Of a stretch of 64,000 nt of DNA, positions 1 through 8,791 are shown one piece after another. The notes beneath the pieces are model-generated. The model had not been told where the DNA came from, did not search any database, and saw nothing but the letters and a program-made list of their open reading frames with translations. This stretch comes from Parapedobacter soli (GTDB lineage Bacteria; Bacteroidota; Bacteroidia; Sphingobacteriales; Sphingobacteriaceae), in contig NZ_JAMXAY010000003.1 of assembly GCF_025460835.1 (NCBI RefSeq), positions 1 to 64,000 on the forward strand. Reading direction: 5' to 3'. Position numbers and translations under genes: made by a program. Numbering within the stretch: the first letter of the stretch is position 1; every line of letters begins with the position of its first letter.

Positions 1-3000
1 TCGCCAGCGAGGGTAAGCCTGTGTTCGGTGCCGTCATAGGTAGACGATGTATTGTTAAATGTAATGCCGCTGATTTCTGCTGGGATGATGGTCAGTGTTG
101 CGGTCAACTCATCATCTCCGTAGTTCTGTCCACCGTCGATGTAGGCGGTTATTTCGTAGGTACCCACATCCGTCGCCCCGTTGCCCGGTTCGCCATCGAT
201 CTGGTAGGTCACCGTTACCCCTGCCGGCAGGTCGCCGGTCAGTTCAATCACGTATTCGGTGCCGTCATACACGAATGAGCCGCTGTTGAATTCAACGCAC
301 TCATACGCCGCGGGTGTAATCGTCAGCGTACCTTGCTCAAAAATGATTTCGTAGTTATCGCTAAGCGATAAGTTGCCCTGCGTGATGGCGTAATTACCCA
401 CGTTTTCGCCGACCTCGCGGTCAAGCCCGCCAGTAAACGCATCATCGCCAATCAATTCGGGCGCAAAGGTATACGTCAGCGCCGGATCATCCGTACCGAA
501 TGTTTTGGTTTTGTCGGCTGCAGCAACCGTGATCTCGAGAGGCGTAATCGTCAACATGGCGGTCAGTTCACCGTCTTCATAATTCGCACCACCATCGATT
601 AGCGCCGTAATTTCATACGCACCGGCATCTGTAGCACCGTTGCCCGCCCCGCCGTCGATCTCATAGCTAACCGTCGTCCCTTCCGGCAGCTCACCGATCA
701 GTTCAAGCACATGTTCGGTGCCGTCATACACGAACGAGCCGCTGTTGAATGCGATGCCTTCGTATTCCGCTGGGGTGATCGTCAGCGTACCCGCCTCGAA
801 GGTGAGTTCGTAATTATCGCTTAGCGACAGGTTGCCCTGCGTGATGGCGTAACTACCCACGTCATCCCCGGCCTCGCGGTCGAGCACGCCGGTAAACGCG
901 TCATCACCGACCAGCTCCGGGGCGAAGGTATACGTCAGCGCCGGATCATCCGAGCCGAATGCTTTGGTTTTGTCGGCTGCAGTAACCGTAATCTCGAGAG
1001 CTGTGATGGTCAGCGTGGCCGTCAGTTCGGCATCTTCATAATTATTGCCGCCATCGATCAGCGCGGTAATCTCGTACACACCGGCATCGGTAGCACCGTT
1101 GCCCGCCTCGCCGTCTATCTCATAGGTAACCGACGTCCCTTCCGGCAACTCGCCCGTCAGTTCAAGCACATGTTCCGTGCCGTCATACACGAACGAGCCG
1201 CTGTTGAATGCGATGCCTTCGTATTCCGCTGGGGTAATCGTCAGCGTACCCGCCTCGAAGGTGAGTTCGTAGTTGTCGCTTAGCGACAGATTGCCCTGCA
1301 TGATGGCGTAACTACCCACGTCATCCCCGGCCTCACGGTCGAGCGCGCCGGTAAACCCATCGTCGCCGACCAACTCCGGGGCGGAGGTATACGTCAGCGC
1401 CGGATCATCCGAGCCGAACGCTTTCGACTTATTTTCCGCAGTCACCGTGATTCCCAGAGGTATGATGGTCAGCGTGGCCGCCTCGAAGGTGAGTTCGTAG
1501 TTGTCGCTTAGCGACAGATTGCCCTGCATGATGGCGTAACCACCCACGTCATCCCCGGCCTCACGGTCGAGCGCGCCGGTAAACGCGTCGTCACCGACCA
1601 GCTCCGGGGCGAAGGTATACGTCAGCGCTGGATCATCCGAGCCGAACGCTTTCGACTTATTTTCCGCAGTCACCGTAATTCCCAGCGGTGTGATGGTCAG
1701 CGTGGCCGCCTCGAAGGTGAGTTGGTAGTTGTCGCTTAGCGACAGATTGCCCTGCATGATGGCGTAACTACCCACGTCATCCCCGGCCTCGCGGTCGAGC
1801 GCGCCGGTAAACCCATCGTCGCCGACCAACTCCGGGGCGGAGGTATACGTCAGCGCCGGATCATCCGAGCCGAACGCTTTCGACTTATTTTCCGCAGTCA
1901 CCGTGATTCCCAGAGGTATGATGGTCAGCGTGGCCGCCTCGAAGGTGAGTTCGTAGTTGTCGCTTAGCGACAGATTGCCCTGCATGATGGCGTAACTACC
2001 CACGTCATCCCCGGCCTCACGGTCGAGCGCGCCGGTAAACGCGTCGTCACCGACCAGCTCCGGGGCGAAGGTATACGTCAGCGCTGGATCATCCGAGCCG
2101 AACGCTTTCGACTTATTTTCCGCAGTCACCGTAATTCCCAGCGGTGTGATGGTCAGCGTGGCCGCCTCGAAGGTGAGTTGGTAGTTGTCGCTTAGCGACA
2201 GATTGCCCTGCATGATGGCGTAACTACCCACGTCATCCCCGGCCTCGCGGTCGAGCGCGCCGGTAAACGCGTCGTCACCGACCAGCTCCGGGGCGAAGGT
2301 ATACGTCAGCGCCGGATCATCGGTGCCGAATGCTTTCGACTTATTTTCCGCAGTCACCGTGATTCCCAGAGGTATGATGGTCAGCGTACCCGCCTCGAAG
2401 GTGATTTCGTAATTATCGCTTAGCGACAGGTTGCCCTGCGTAATCGCGTAACTACCCACGTCATCCCCGACCTCGCGGTCGAGCACGCCGGCAAACGCAT
2501 CGTCGCCGACCAGCTCCGGTACGACGGTATACGTCAGTGCCGGATCATCCGTACCGAACGCTTTCGACTTATCTTCTGCCGTCACGGTAATGACCAGTGG
2601 TGTCACCGTAAAGGCATTGTTATCCGCTTCGAAGGTAATCGCGTAATTACCTGCCTGATCACCACCGAACACCAGTTCGATGTCATACGCGCCCACATCT
2701 TCACCCGTTTCGCGCGATGCTGCCGACACGATATCCGCCAGCTCGTCATCAAACGCCAATGCATCGCCCGCAGCCAGTTCATACGCATACGTGGTGGGCT
2801 CAACCGCGCCGTATACTTTACCCTGGTCAGCTGCAGGAACAACGGTTACCGCTTTCGGTACCACCGTAACGGCTATCACAATTGATGCTGCCTCAAAATT
2901 ATCCGATTCTTCCTGCTCGATGGTTAACGTGGCCGTTCCCACCTGTTGCGCCGCCACGACGCTTAGGTCCGCGAGATCAAGCACCGGCGTATCATCGCTA

Positions 3001-6000
3001 TCAAATGCATAGGCGGGCTCGCCTTCCGGGTTGGTCGTACTGACCGCCAATTCCCCTGTGTCGCCGTAGGTCAGCGAGAGCCCCTCTTCTACGTCGATGG
3101 CGACGCCGTTCCATGAAGCTGCCAAATCCGGTATTCCTTTTGCCACGACGATGGTAACCTCTGCCTGTAGGCTTTCGACGTTGAGGTAGCACTCCGTTTC
3201 CGGTATCAACAATGGCACGGTAAACACGTAGGTTCCCGCTACATCGCCATCGTATGTACCCCCCACCGGACTCGCCAGCGTCCAGTTTGCCAAGTCGCCA
3301 TCCAACGGTATGGAAACTTCCGTATCGTCGCTCAACCTAGCAGTCACGGTAGTAGGTAAGCCTTCTATGTCTCCCATCTCCGTACCATAGGCCACCTGCA
3401 CGGCATCCGGCATGGTCAATGACTGAACAAACACGTACTCCCCTTGGTACTCGTAGGCCCCCATGTCTATCACACCGCCGCCTACAAAGTCATACACCCG
3501 TGGGTTGCCGCCCATATCGAGGTCGTCTGCCAGGTCTCCGCCCGCATCGATATACGCTTGGTTGCTACCCACGCTGATGGCAGGGCTGCACGCGCTTAAT
3601 TGTAAATAACCGGCATCACCGGGCGTGGTACTCACGAATGCCGGATCGGCGTCGATGTTATTGCCGCCGTCCAGGATGCCCATTGCATTATTCCAGTTCG
3701 CACTTCCACCCGAATGAGCGACCAAGCTATTAACGACGGTTACCTCGCCGCCCACTGTGGAAACGGATATGGATGCGGATGGATCAGTCGGGTCACCTTC
3801 TACTTCGTTCTCCCATATCACTACATTGTTCAGCAGGGTTGAGGTCCGCTCCACATATATTGCACCGCCATCAAACTGGGGGGTGAAAACCCCGACAATC
3901 CAGTTCCCATAAAACGTGGCGTTGGTTACAGACAACGATGTTCCCGTACCACTGCTATGTATACCCCCACCCGGGCCGGAAAATGTTCCGTCTTCAACCA
4001 ATCCGGCTCCATTGTCTGCGAATATGGCCTGCTTGATGTCAAGAGACCCTCCAAAATTACGTATCCCCCCACCACCGCCGGGTGCCATGTTCCGATAGAA
4101 CGTCACGTTGGATAACTCCGGAGAGCTGCTTTCTGTTAAGAGGGAAACCGAGTTGTACATCCCGCCACCCCAATCGCCCAAATTATTAGACCATGCCACG
4201 TGGGTGAATTGTGGCGACGAGGAGATGACATATGTCCCACCACCAAAAAACCGATAAACGGTGCGTCCCATTACGGACGGGCCCGATGTATTGCCACTAG
4301 CGTAGCCACCTGTTACCGTAAATCCGTCCATGAGAGCACTGCCTACATATCCCGATGCAATGGTCACGTGATAGGCATTCTCGGTATGATTATCATAATT
4401 ATCCGTATGGTCGTTACCGTTGAAATCTCCGCTTAGAATACTGCCTTGTTCCAGATTATTTATACCCGGCAGGATACGTGCATCTTCCAAGGTTTTAATT
4501 CCGGCAAGCGGGTCAAACCCACCATATAGTTGCACATTGGGTACTAGCACAAAACTATTGTCCCGGCCGCCGTCGGTGGTATATTGACCGTCGGCAGCGC
4601 TATATAAAGGCAAATACGTTCCTTTGGCCACAAAAATCTTCAGCGGATTCGAACCATTCCACTCTGGACTGCCGCCAACATGCCGCTCCCGCGCCCATTT
4701 GAGCGCATCGGCCAGTTGGGGGATGGCGTTGTCCCAGCTATCTCCCGCGCCTGTGTAGCCTGTGGCTGCCGTATTTACGTTAATATCAACGTAAAGTATA
4801 TTGCTTCCGCCCGGCGTAATCGCCGCACCACATTGTTCTGAATCTCCTGTGAAACTCCATTGATGGTCGGCCACCAATTGCTGCCGCGCATCGGCACCAG
4901 CGCAATACGTAAGGCCATCTGCCCCAAGGTTTATATCTGATGGTACGTTTTCCTGTGCTGCCCACCCAATGAGCGTGGCGTCATAGTTGGCGGTAGAAAT
5001 CCCGGAATAGCTTAACATCTCATACATACTGTTCACACGGGACACGTCCCAGCTACTCAGATCCTGATTGAAAACCGCTGCCTCATAAAACAGGCTGCCT
5101 GCATCACAGCCATTGGTCAACGCAATACCCGGTTTCCAGCCGGCCAGTGAACCGTTGAAAGCCAGCGCGCCGCGGAACATATTATACATACTTCGCACAC
5201 GGGACACGTCCCAGCTACTCAGATCTTGATTGAAAACTGCTGCCTCATAAAACAGGTTGCCCGCATCACAGCCATCGGTCAACGCAATTCCCGGCTTCCA
5301 ACCCTCCAGTGACCCGTTGAAGGCTAGCGCGCCGCGGAACATATTATACATACTGTTCACACGGGACACGTCCCAGCTACTCAGATCCTGATTGAAAACC
5401 GCTGCCTCATAAAACAGGCTGCCTGCATCACAGCCATTGGTCAACGCAATACCCGGTTTCCAGCCGGCCAGTGAACCGTTGAAAGCCAGCGCGCCGCGGA
5501 ACATATTATACATACTTCGCACACGGGACACGTCCCAGCTACTCAGATCTTGATTGAAAACTGCTGCCTCATAAAACAGGTTGCCCGCATCACAGCCATC
5601 GGTCAACGCAATTCCCGGCTTCCAACCCTCCAGTGACCCGTTGAAGGCTAGCGCGCCGCGGAACATATTATACATACTGTTCACACGGGACACGTCCCAG
5701 CTACTCAGATCCTGATTGAAAACCGCTGCCTCATAAAACAGGCTGCCTGCATCACAGCCATTGGTCAACGCAATACCCGGCTTCCAACCCTCCAGTGACC
5801 CGTTGAAGGCTAGCGCGCCGCGGAACATATTATACATACTGTTCACACGGGACACGTCCCAGCTACTCAGATCCTGATTGAAAACCGCTGCCTCATAAAA
5901 CAGGCTGCCTGCATCACAGCCATTGGTCAACGCAATACCCGGTTTCCAGCCGGCCAGTGAACCGTTGAAAGCCAGCGCGCCGCGGAACATATTATACATA

Positions 6001-7190
6001 CTTCGCACACGGGACACGTCCCAGCTACTCAGATCTTGATTGAAAACTGCTGCCTCATAAAACAGGTTGCCCGCATCACAGCCATCGGTCAACGCAATTC
6101 CCGGCTTCCAACCCTCCAGTGACCCGTTGAAGGCTAGCGCGCCGCGGAACATCTCAAACATACTGCTCACATGGGACACGTCCCAACTACTCAGATCCTG
6201 GTTGAAAACCGCTGCGTCATAAAATAGGCCGCCTGCATCACAGCCATTGGTCAACGCAATTCCCGGCTTCCAACCCTCCAGTGACCCGTTGAAGGCTAGC
6301 GCGCCGCGGAACATCTCAAACATACTGCTCACATGGGACACGTCCCAACTACTCAGATCCTGGTTGAAAACCGCTGCGTCATAAAATAGGCCGCCTGCAT
6401 CACAGCCATTGGTCAATGCAATTCCCGGCTTCCAGCCCGCCAGTGAGCCATTGAAGGCCTCCGCTCCGCGGAATAGATTATACATGCCGTTTACATGAGA
6501 CACGTCCCAGCTGCTCAGATCCTGATTGAAAACTACGGTTTCACTGAACATACCGCCCAGATAGCAACCTCCGGCCAATGCGACTCCCGGTTGCCAGCCT
6601 GCCAGCGAGCCGTTGAAGGCCTTGGCACCGTAAAACATCTCCAACATCGTGCTCACATGGGACACGTCCCAGCTACTCAGATCCTGATTGAAAGACTCCG
6701 TCTCGCGGAACATGGATGACAAACTTTCCACTTCGCTCAGATCAGGTGCCTCCGTGGTGGTTACCTGAAGATTCTTGGCCCCATAAAATGCGCCGGACAT
6801 ATTTTTCCATGCGATGTCTCCCCATTGGTCAACCGTAAGGATCTTGTCTTTGTCTCCGCCGTTATTGAAGTAGATTCGTGGAAAATCACCCGTTATCGCT
6901 ACCCGATAAATTCCGGGGGATGGGAAGGTAATCGTTAAATCGCCGGTTATCCCTGTTTCGGTGCCGTTGACAGCGGCGTCATCCACCTTCTCCCAGTTAA
7001 CATCATAATTGTACCCGCTTCCCGCAGTTGGGATGCTGATTTCATTATCACCCGAGATGCCAGGGTTGGTGGTTTGCCAGGTAGTGATGAAGGGTTGTTG
7101 CGCCATTACGGCTAAACTTGGCATGACAAACAGCAGGACAGTCCACAACCGGACCATTGGCATGAGTAGATGGGGTAGAAATCTTTCCAT
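1..7190 (-). CDS. Giant secreted surface protein with BspA-like repeats, beta-helix and MBG repeats (partial, C-terminus outside window)
   Basis: The frame stays open from the ATG at 7190 to the left edge, giving about 2,396 residues without a stop, so the C-terminus lies outside. Residues 1-31 form a signal peptide ending near AVMAQ. Residues about 150-725 are eleven 54-residue BspA-like (DUF285) repeats with the core FNQDLSSWDVS. Residues about 770-1260 resemble a right-handed beta-helix of the choice-of-anchor Q type, with CSPAI and GAYEYQG near its end. From about 1260 on there are Ig-like MBG repeats (ITVTAENKSKAFG, then DDPALTYT, then NLSLSDNYE). Proteins of this build are exported adhesins or matrix proteins, often with a C-terminal type IX secretion or anchor domain, which would lie off the window. 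The ligand is unknown. It may be controlled by the neighbouring sensor kinase pair (inference only). Confidence 0.9.
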   Translation of the reverse strand, partial: MERFLPHLLMPMVRLWTVLLFVMPSLAVMAQQPFITTWQTTNPGISGDNEISIPTAGSGYNYDVNWEKVDDAAVNGTETGITGDLTITFPSPGIYRVAITGDFPRIYFNNGGDKDKILTVDQWGDIAWKNMSGAFYGAKNLQVTTTEAPDLSEVESLSSMFRETESFNQDLSSWDVSHVSTMLEMFYGAKAFNGSLAGWQPGVALAGGCYLGGMFSETVVFNQDLSSWDVSHVNGMYNLFRGAEAFNGSLAGWKPGIALTNGCDAGGLFYDAAVFNQDLSSWDVSHVSSMFEMFRGALAFNGSLEGWKPGIALTNGCDAGGLFYDAAVFNQDLSSWDVSHVSSMFEMFRGALAFNGSLEGWKPGIALTDGCDAGNLFYEAAVFNQDLSSWDVSRVRSMYNMFRGALAFNGSLAGWKPGIALTNGCDAGSLFYEAAVFNQDLSSWDVSRVNSMYNMFRGALAFNGSLEGWKPGIALTNGCDAGSLFYEAAVFNQDLSSWDVSRVNSMYNMFRGALAFNGSLEGWKPGIALTDGCDAGNLFYEAAVFNQDLSSWDVSRVRSMYNMFRGALAFNGSLAGWKPGIALTNGCDAGSLFYEAAVFNQDLSSWDVSRVNSMYNMFRGALAFNGSLEGWKPGIALTDGCDAGNLFYEAAVFNQDLSSWDVSRVRSMYNMFRGALAFNGSLAGWKPGIALTNGCDAGSLFYEAAVFNQDLSSWDVSRVNSMYEMLSYSGISTANYDATLIGWAAQENVPSDINLGADGLTYCAGADARQQLVADHQWSFTGDSEQCGAAITPGGSNILYVDINVNTAATGYTGAGDSWDNAIPQLADALKWARERHVGGSPEWNGSNPLKIFVAKGTYLPLYSAADGQYTTDGGRDNSFVLVPNVQLYGGFDPLAGIKTLEDARILPGINNLEQGSILSGDFNGNDHTDNYDNHTENAYHVTIASGYVGSALMDGFTVTGGYASGNTSGPSVMGRTVYRFFGGGTYVISSSPQFTHVAWSNNLGDWGGGMYNSVSLLTESSSPELSNVTFYRNMAPGGGGGIRNFGGSLDIKQAIFADNGAGLVEDGTFSGPGGGIHSSGTGTSLSVTNATFYGNWIVGVFTPQFDGGAIYVERTSTLLNNVVIWENEVEGDPTDPSASISVSTVGGEVTVVNSLVAHSGGSANWNNAMGILDGGNNIDADPAFVSTTPGDAGYLQLSACSPAISVGSNQAYIDAGGDLADDLDMGGNPRVYDFVGGGVIDMGAYEYQGEYVFVQSLTMPDAVQVAYGTEMGDIEGLPTTVTARLSDDTEVSIPLDGDLANWTLASPVGGTYDGDVAGTYVFTVPLLIPETECYLNVESLQAEVTIVVAKGIPDLAASWNGVAIDVEEGLSLTYGDTGELAVSTTNPEGEPAYAFDSDDTPVLDLADLSVVAAQQVGTATLTIEQEESDNFEAASIVIAVTVVPKAVTVVPAADQGKVYGAVEPTTYAYELAAGDALAFDDELADIVSAASRETGEDVGAYDIELVFGGDQAGNYAITFEADNNAFTVTPLVITVTAEDKSKAFGTDDPALTYTVVPELVGDDAFAGVLDREVGDDVGSYAITQGNLSLSDNYEITFEAGTLTIIPLGITVTAENKSKAFGTDDPALTYTFAPELVGDDAFTGALDREAGDDVGSYAIMQGNLSLSDNYQLTFEAATLTITPLGITVTAENKSKAFGSDDPALTYTFAPELVGDDAFTGALDREAGDDVGSYAIMQGNLSLSDNYELTFEAATLTIIPLGITVTAENKSKAFGSDDPALTYTSAPELVGDDGFTGALDREAGDDVGSYAIMQGNLSLSDNYQLTFEAATLTITPLGITVTAENKSKAFGSDDPALTYTFAPELVGDDAFTGALDREAGDDVGGYAIMQGNLSLSDNYELTFEAATLTIIPLGITVTAENKSKAFGSDDPALTYTSAPELVGDDGFTGALDREAGDDVGSYAIMQGNLSLSDNYELTFEAGTLTITPAEYEGIAFNSGSFVYDGTEHVLELTGELPEGTSVTYEIDGEAGNGATDAGVYEITALIDGGNNYEDAELTATLTITALEITVTAADKTKAFGSDDPALTYTFAPELVGDDAFTGVLDREAGDDVGSYAITQGNLSLSDNYELTFEAGTLTITPAEYEGIAFNSGSFVYDGTEHVLELIGELPEGTTVSYEIDGGAGNGATDAGAYEITALIDGGANYEDGELTAMLTITPLEITVAAADKTKTFGTDDPALTYTFAPELIGDDAFTGGLDREVGENVGNYAITQGNLSLSDNYEIIFEQGTLTITPAAYECVEFNSGSFVYDGTEYVIELTGDLPAGVTVTYQIDGEPGNGATDVGTYEITAYIDGGQNYGDDELTATLTIIPAEISGITFNNTSSTYDGTEHRLTLAG
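1389..2620 (-). repeat. 228-bp coding tandem repeat (MBG repeats)
   Basis: A landmark (atacgtcagc or one-base variant) recurs at 1389, 1617, 1845, 2073, 2301 and 2529, exactly 228 bp (76 codons) apart. Further left it recurs at 930 and 471 with exact 459-bp spacing, because a second MBG-like module is inserted in each unit. Units at 1389 and 1845 share one set of variants, and units at 1617 and 2073 another, so the array behaves as a 456-bp dimer. All spacings are multiples of three, so gain or loss of units keeps the frame. Confidence 0.92.
5010..6718 (-). repeat. 162-bp coding tandem repeat (BspA-like repeats), 11 copies
   Basis: The motif gggacacgtccca (slightly changed in the outer copies) recurs at 5039, 5201, 5363, 5525, 5687, 5849, 6011, 6173, 6335, 6497 and 6659, always exactly 162 bp (54 codons) apart. 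Copies at 5201, 5525 and 6011 share cttcgcacac in front of the motif. Copies at 5039, 5363, 5687 and 5849 share ctgttcacac, giving a partial 324-bp higher-order unit. The copies at 6173-6659 (N-terminal side) are more diverged. Confidence 0.93.
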
Positions 7191-7227
7191 AGCGCTACAA
7201 ATTGACGACAAATCAACCATAAATAAC

Positions 7228-7248
7228 ACCCCTCCTTTGGGGGGGGGT
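7228..7248. promoter_or_regulatory. G9 tract and GC-rich hairpin upstream of the giant surface gene
   Basis: A run of nine G (7239-7247) lies about 50 bp upstream of the surface-protein ATG. It can pair with the preceding ACCCCTCC to form a hairpin of about 8 bp. Homopolymers of this length in front of surface genes are a known cause of slippage-based expression change. Whether this one varies cannot be told from one sequence. Confidence 0.45.
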
Positions 7249-7340
7249 ATTCCCAAAACGCGTAAAGACACACCTCGTCCAATTTGGCAAATAAAATTTA
7301 TCTACTACATATACTATTACTATAGTAATCTTAAGTTTAA

Positions 7341-7389
7341 TCGTATTTTTATCGTAAATCCATCGTATTTTTATCGTATTAAATACGAT
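7341..7389. promoter_or_regulatory. Candidate operator: two 16-bp direct repeats and a 17-bp palindrome
   Basis: tcgtatttttatcgta occurs at 7341-7356 and again at 7363-7378, a 22-bp period of about two helical turns. It runs into a perfect palindrome at 7373-7389 with 8-bp arms atcgtatt and aataCGAT around a central a. It lies in the AT-rich space between the divergent surface gene and the DUF6266 gene, where a regulator could act on both. No regulator is identified. Confidence 0.5.
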
Positions 7390-7469
7390 GAAAATAGGTT
7401 ATATATAGGTTTAATAAAGCATTTTTAGTAATTTATAAATAATTACGGTCTAAATTTTACTAATTATCT

Positions 7470-7501
7470 TTTGGCCGAAAAGGAAGAAACGTGTATACTT
7501 G
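7470..7501 (+). promoter_or_regulatory. Bacteroidota promoter for the DUF6266 gene
   Basis: TTTG (7470-7473), a 20-bp spacer, then TATACTTG (7494-7501), one mismatch from TAnnTTTG. The start codon is about 50 bp beyond the predicted transcription start. Confidence 0.5.
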
Positions 7502-7557
7502 TGGTGTCAAAACCATATAGGTCTACCCGACATGGCGAAATCTAAAACATCGTAATC

Positions 7558-8205
7558 ATGGGTATCATTAAAAAAGGCATCAACGGGCCGTTCAAGGGCA
7601 AAGCGGGCGCCGTGGTGGGAAGTAGCTGGAAAAAAGTCGATTACATCAAGGGGTTGCAGCGGAAGAAAGGCACCAAGCGTAAACCCTCGCCCGAACAGGC
7701 GGTCCAGCAACAACGTTTTAAACTGCTGAACGATTTCCTTAGACCCCTTTCCAAGATATTGGAAATCAGCCTCAAGCCGCTGTTAGCGAAAGCCACGGGC
7801 GTAAACGCGGCATTTAGCCTGAATTACGATCGTGCTTTTTTGGTGGACGGTGAGCATACGTCGCTCAACTATGGGGCGATGCAGTTCAGCTATGGGTCGC
7901 TATACACCGCCGGGGCAGAAAAGGCTTGGCGCGAAAATGGTTTTGTAAAGGTCACCTGGCATACCGAGACCTATGGCATGGGCGGCGAAATGGATGATTT
8001 TGCCTATGTATTGGTATATTGTCCCGAAACCGACCAATTTTTTGGAAGTAAGCCGGATGTTACCCGGCAGGATGGCATCGCTGTTATCGATCTACTTGGC
8101 GATAAATGTACCACCGGGCTTCATACCTGGATTTTCTTCGTTGACAAACAGCAGAAGCGAGCCTCCCCAACCGTCTACATTCCCCTATCGCCAAGCGAAT
8201 CTTAA
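7558..8205 (+). CDS. DUF6266 family protein
   Basis: This 215-residue protein has the N-terminal signature of the Bacteroidota family DUF6266: GIIKKGINGPFKGKAG, then VVGSSWK and a Lys/Arg-rich segment near residue 40. A helical middle part (around LNDFLRPLSKILE) leads into a beta-rich second half containing FAYVLVYCPE and TWIFFVDK. There is no signal peptide or membrane segment. The family function is unknown; it is often multi-copy in this phylum. A shorter relative follows 10 bp downstream, so the two are probably co-transcribed. Family call is firm; role unknown. Confidence 0.85.
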   Translation: MGIIKKGINGPFKGKAGAVVGSSWKKVDYIKGLQRKKGTKRKPSPEQAVQQQRFKLLNDFLRPLSKILEISLKPLLAKATGVNAAFSLNYDRAFLVDGEHTSLNYGAMQFSYGSLYTAGAEKAWRENGFVKVTWHTETYGMGGEMDDFAYVLVYCPETDQFFGSKPDVTRQDGIAVIDLLGDKCTTGLHTWIFFVDKQQKRASPTVYIPLSPSES

Positions 8206-8215
8206 AACCACCGCT

Positions 8216-8788
8216 ATGGATCTCCTTTACGATCGCAACAGCCCCAAAAAAACGGAACAGTCCTATGGCAAACTTGCCGTCCAGCAACGGATGCGCCTCG
8301 CCATGGCCTTCCTCAACCCCTTACGTTCCGTCATCGCCGAAAGCTGGCTAAGCCATGGCAAGGGAAGCAAAAAGAAAGCCTTCGGGCAGGCACTGAAAAG
8401 CTTGATGCAAGACGCGCTGGAAGGCGACTATCCCGACCAGCACGTCATCCCCGAGCGTGTCTGCATCAGTACGGGCATCCTGCCCGGGCTGTCGGCCGAA
8501 GACGTGGTGCGCAGCGAGCAGACGCTGGAAGTGTATTTTTCAAGCAGGGAGACCCCGCTTGCGCGGGCCAACGATGAAGTGGTATTGGTGGTTTACAGTC
8601 CGCAACGAGGTATAGCCGCACGCAACACCCACGTATGCTACCGCAACGAAGGGTACATCAAGGTCAACCTGCCGCCCCAGCTTTGGGCAGCTCCTTTCCA
8701 CGTCTACCTATTTATACACAGCGCGAGTAAAAAACAATACAGCAAGAGCGTGCACGTCGGGCAGCTGGGGCCGTGGCAGGAACCGTAA
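8216..8788 (+). CDS. Diverged DUF6266-like protein
   Basis: A 190-residue protein starting at the ATG 10 bp after the preceding stop; the frame extends further upstream, but only inside the preceding gene. It lacks the GIIKKGINGPF signature but keeps the same layout: a helical QQRMRLAMAFLNPLRSV segment and a beta-rich half with EVVLVVYSP and FHVYLFIHSASKKQ, matching FAYVLVYCPE and HTWIFFVDK of its neighbour. I infer a paralogue that lost the N-terminal motif. Its stop lies 3 bp from the end of the convergent response-regulator gene. Confidence 0.75.
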   Translation: MDLLYDRNSPKKTEQSYGKLAVQQRMRLAMAFLNPLRSVIAESWLSHGKGSKKKAFGQALKSLMQDALEGDYPDQHVIPERVCISTGILPGLSAEDVVRSEQTLEVYFSSRETPLARANDEVVLVVYSPQRGIAARNTHVCYRNEGYIKVNLPPQLWAAPFHVYLFIHSASKKQYSKSVHVGQLGPWQEP

Positions 8789-8791
8789 CTT

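Larger units (their letters stand above)
7191..7557. other. Divergent intergenic region, 367 bp
   Basis: No gene is seen here. The stretch is very AT-rich in its middle (about 7300-7460) and holds the G9 hairpin, the repeat/palindrome cluster and a Bacteroidota-type promoter for the rightward gene, each listed separately. No clear TAnnTTTG element was found for the leftward surface gene. Confidence 0.7.

Noticed and set aside
5010-6718. Regular 162-bp repeats considered as a CRISPR-like array
   Set aside because: Units are long, coding and in frame, with no short repeat alternating with unique spacers.
7973-8215. Upstream extension of the second DUF6266-like gene
   Set aside because: It overlaps the first gene by 230 bp in another frame; the ATG at 8216 gives a sensible start after that gene's stop.
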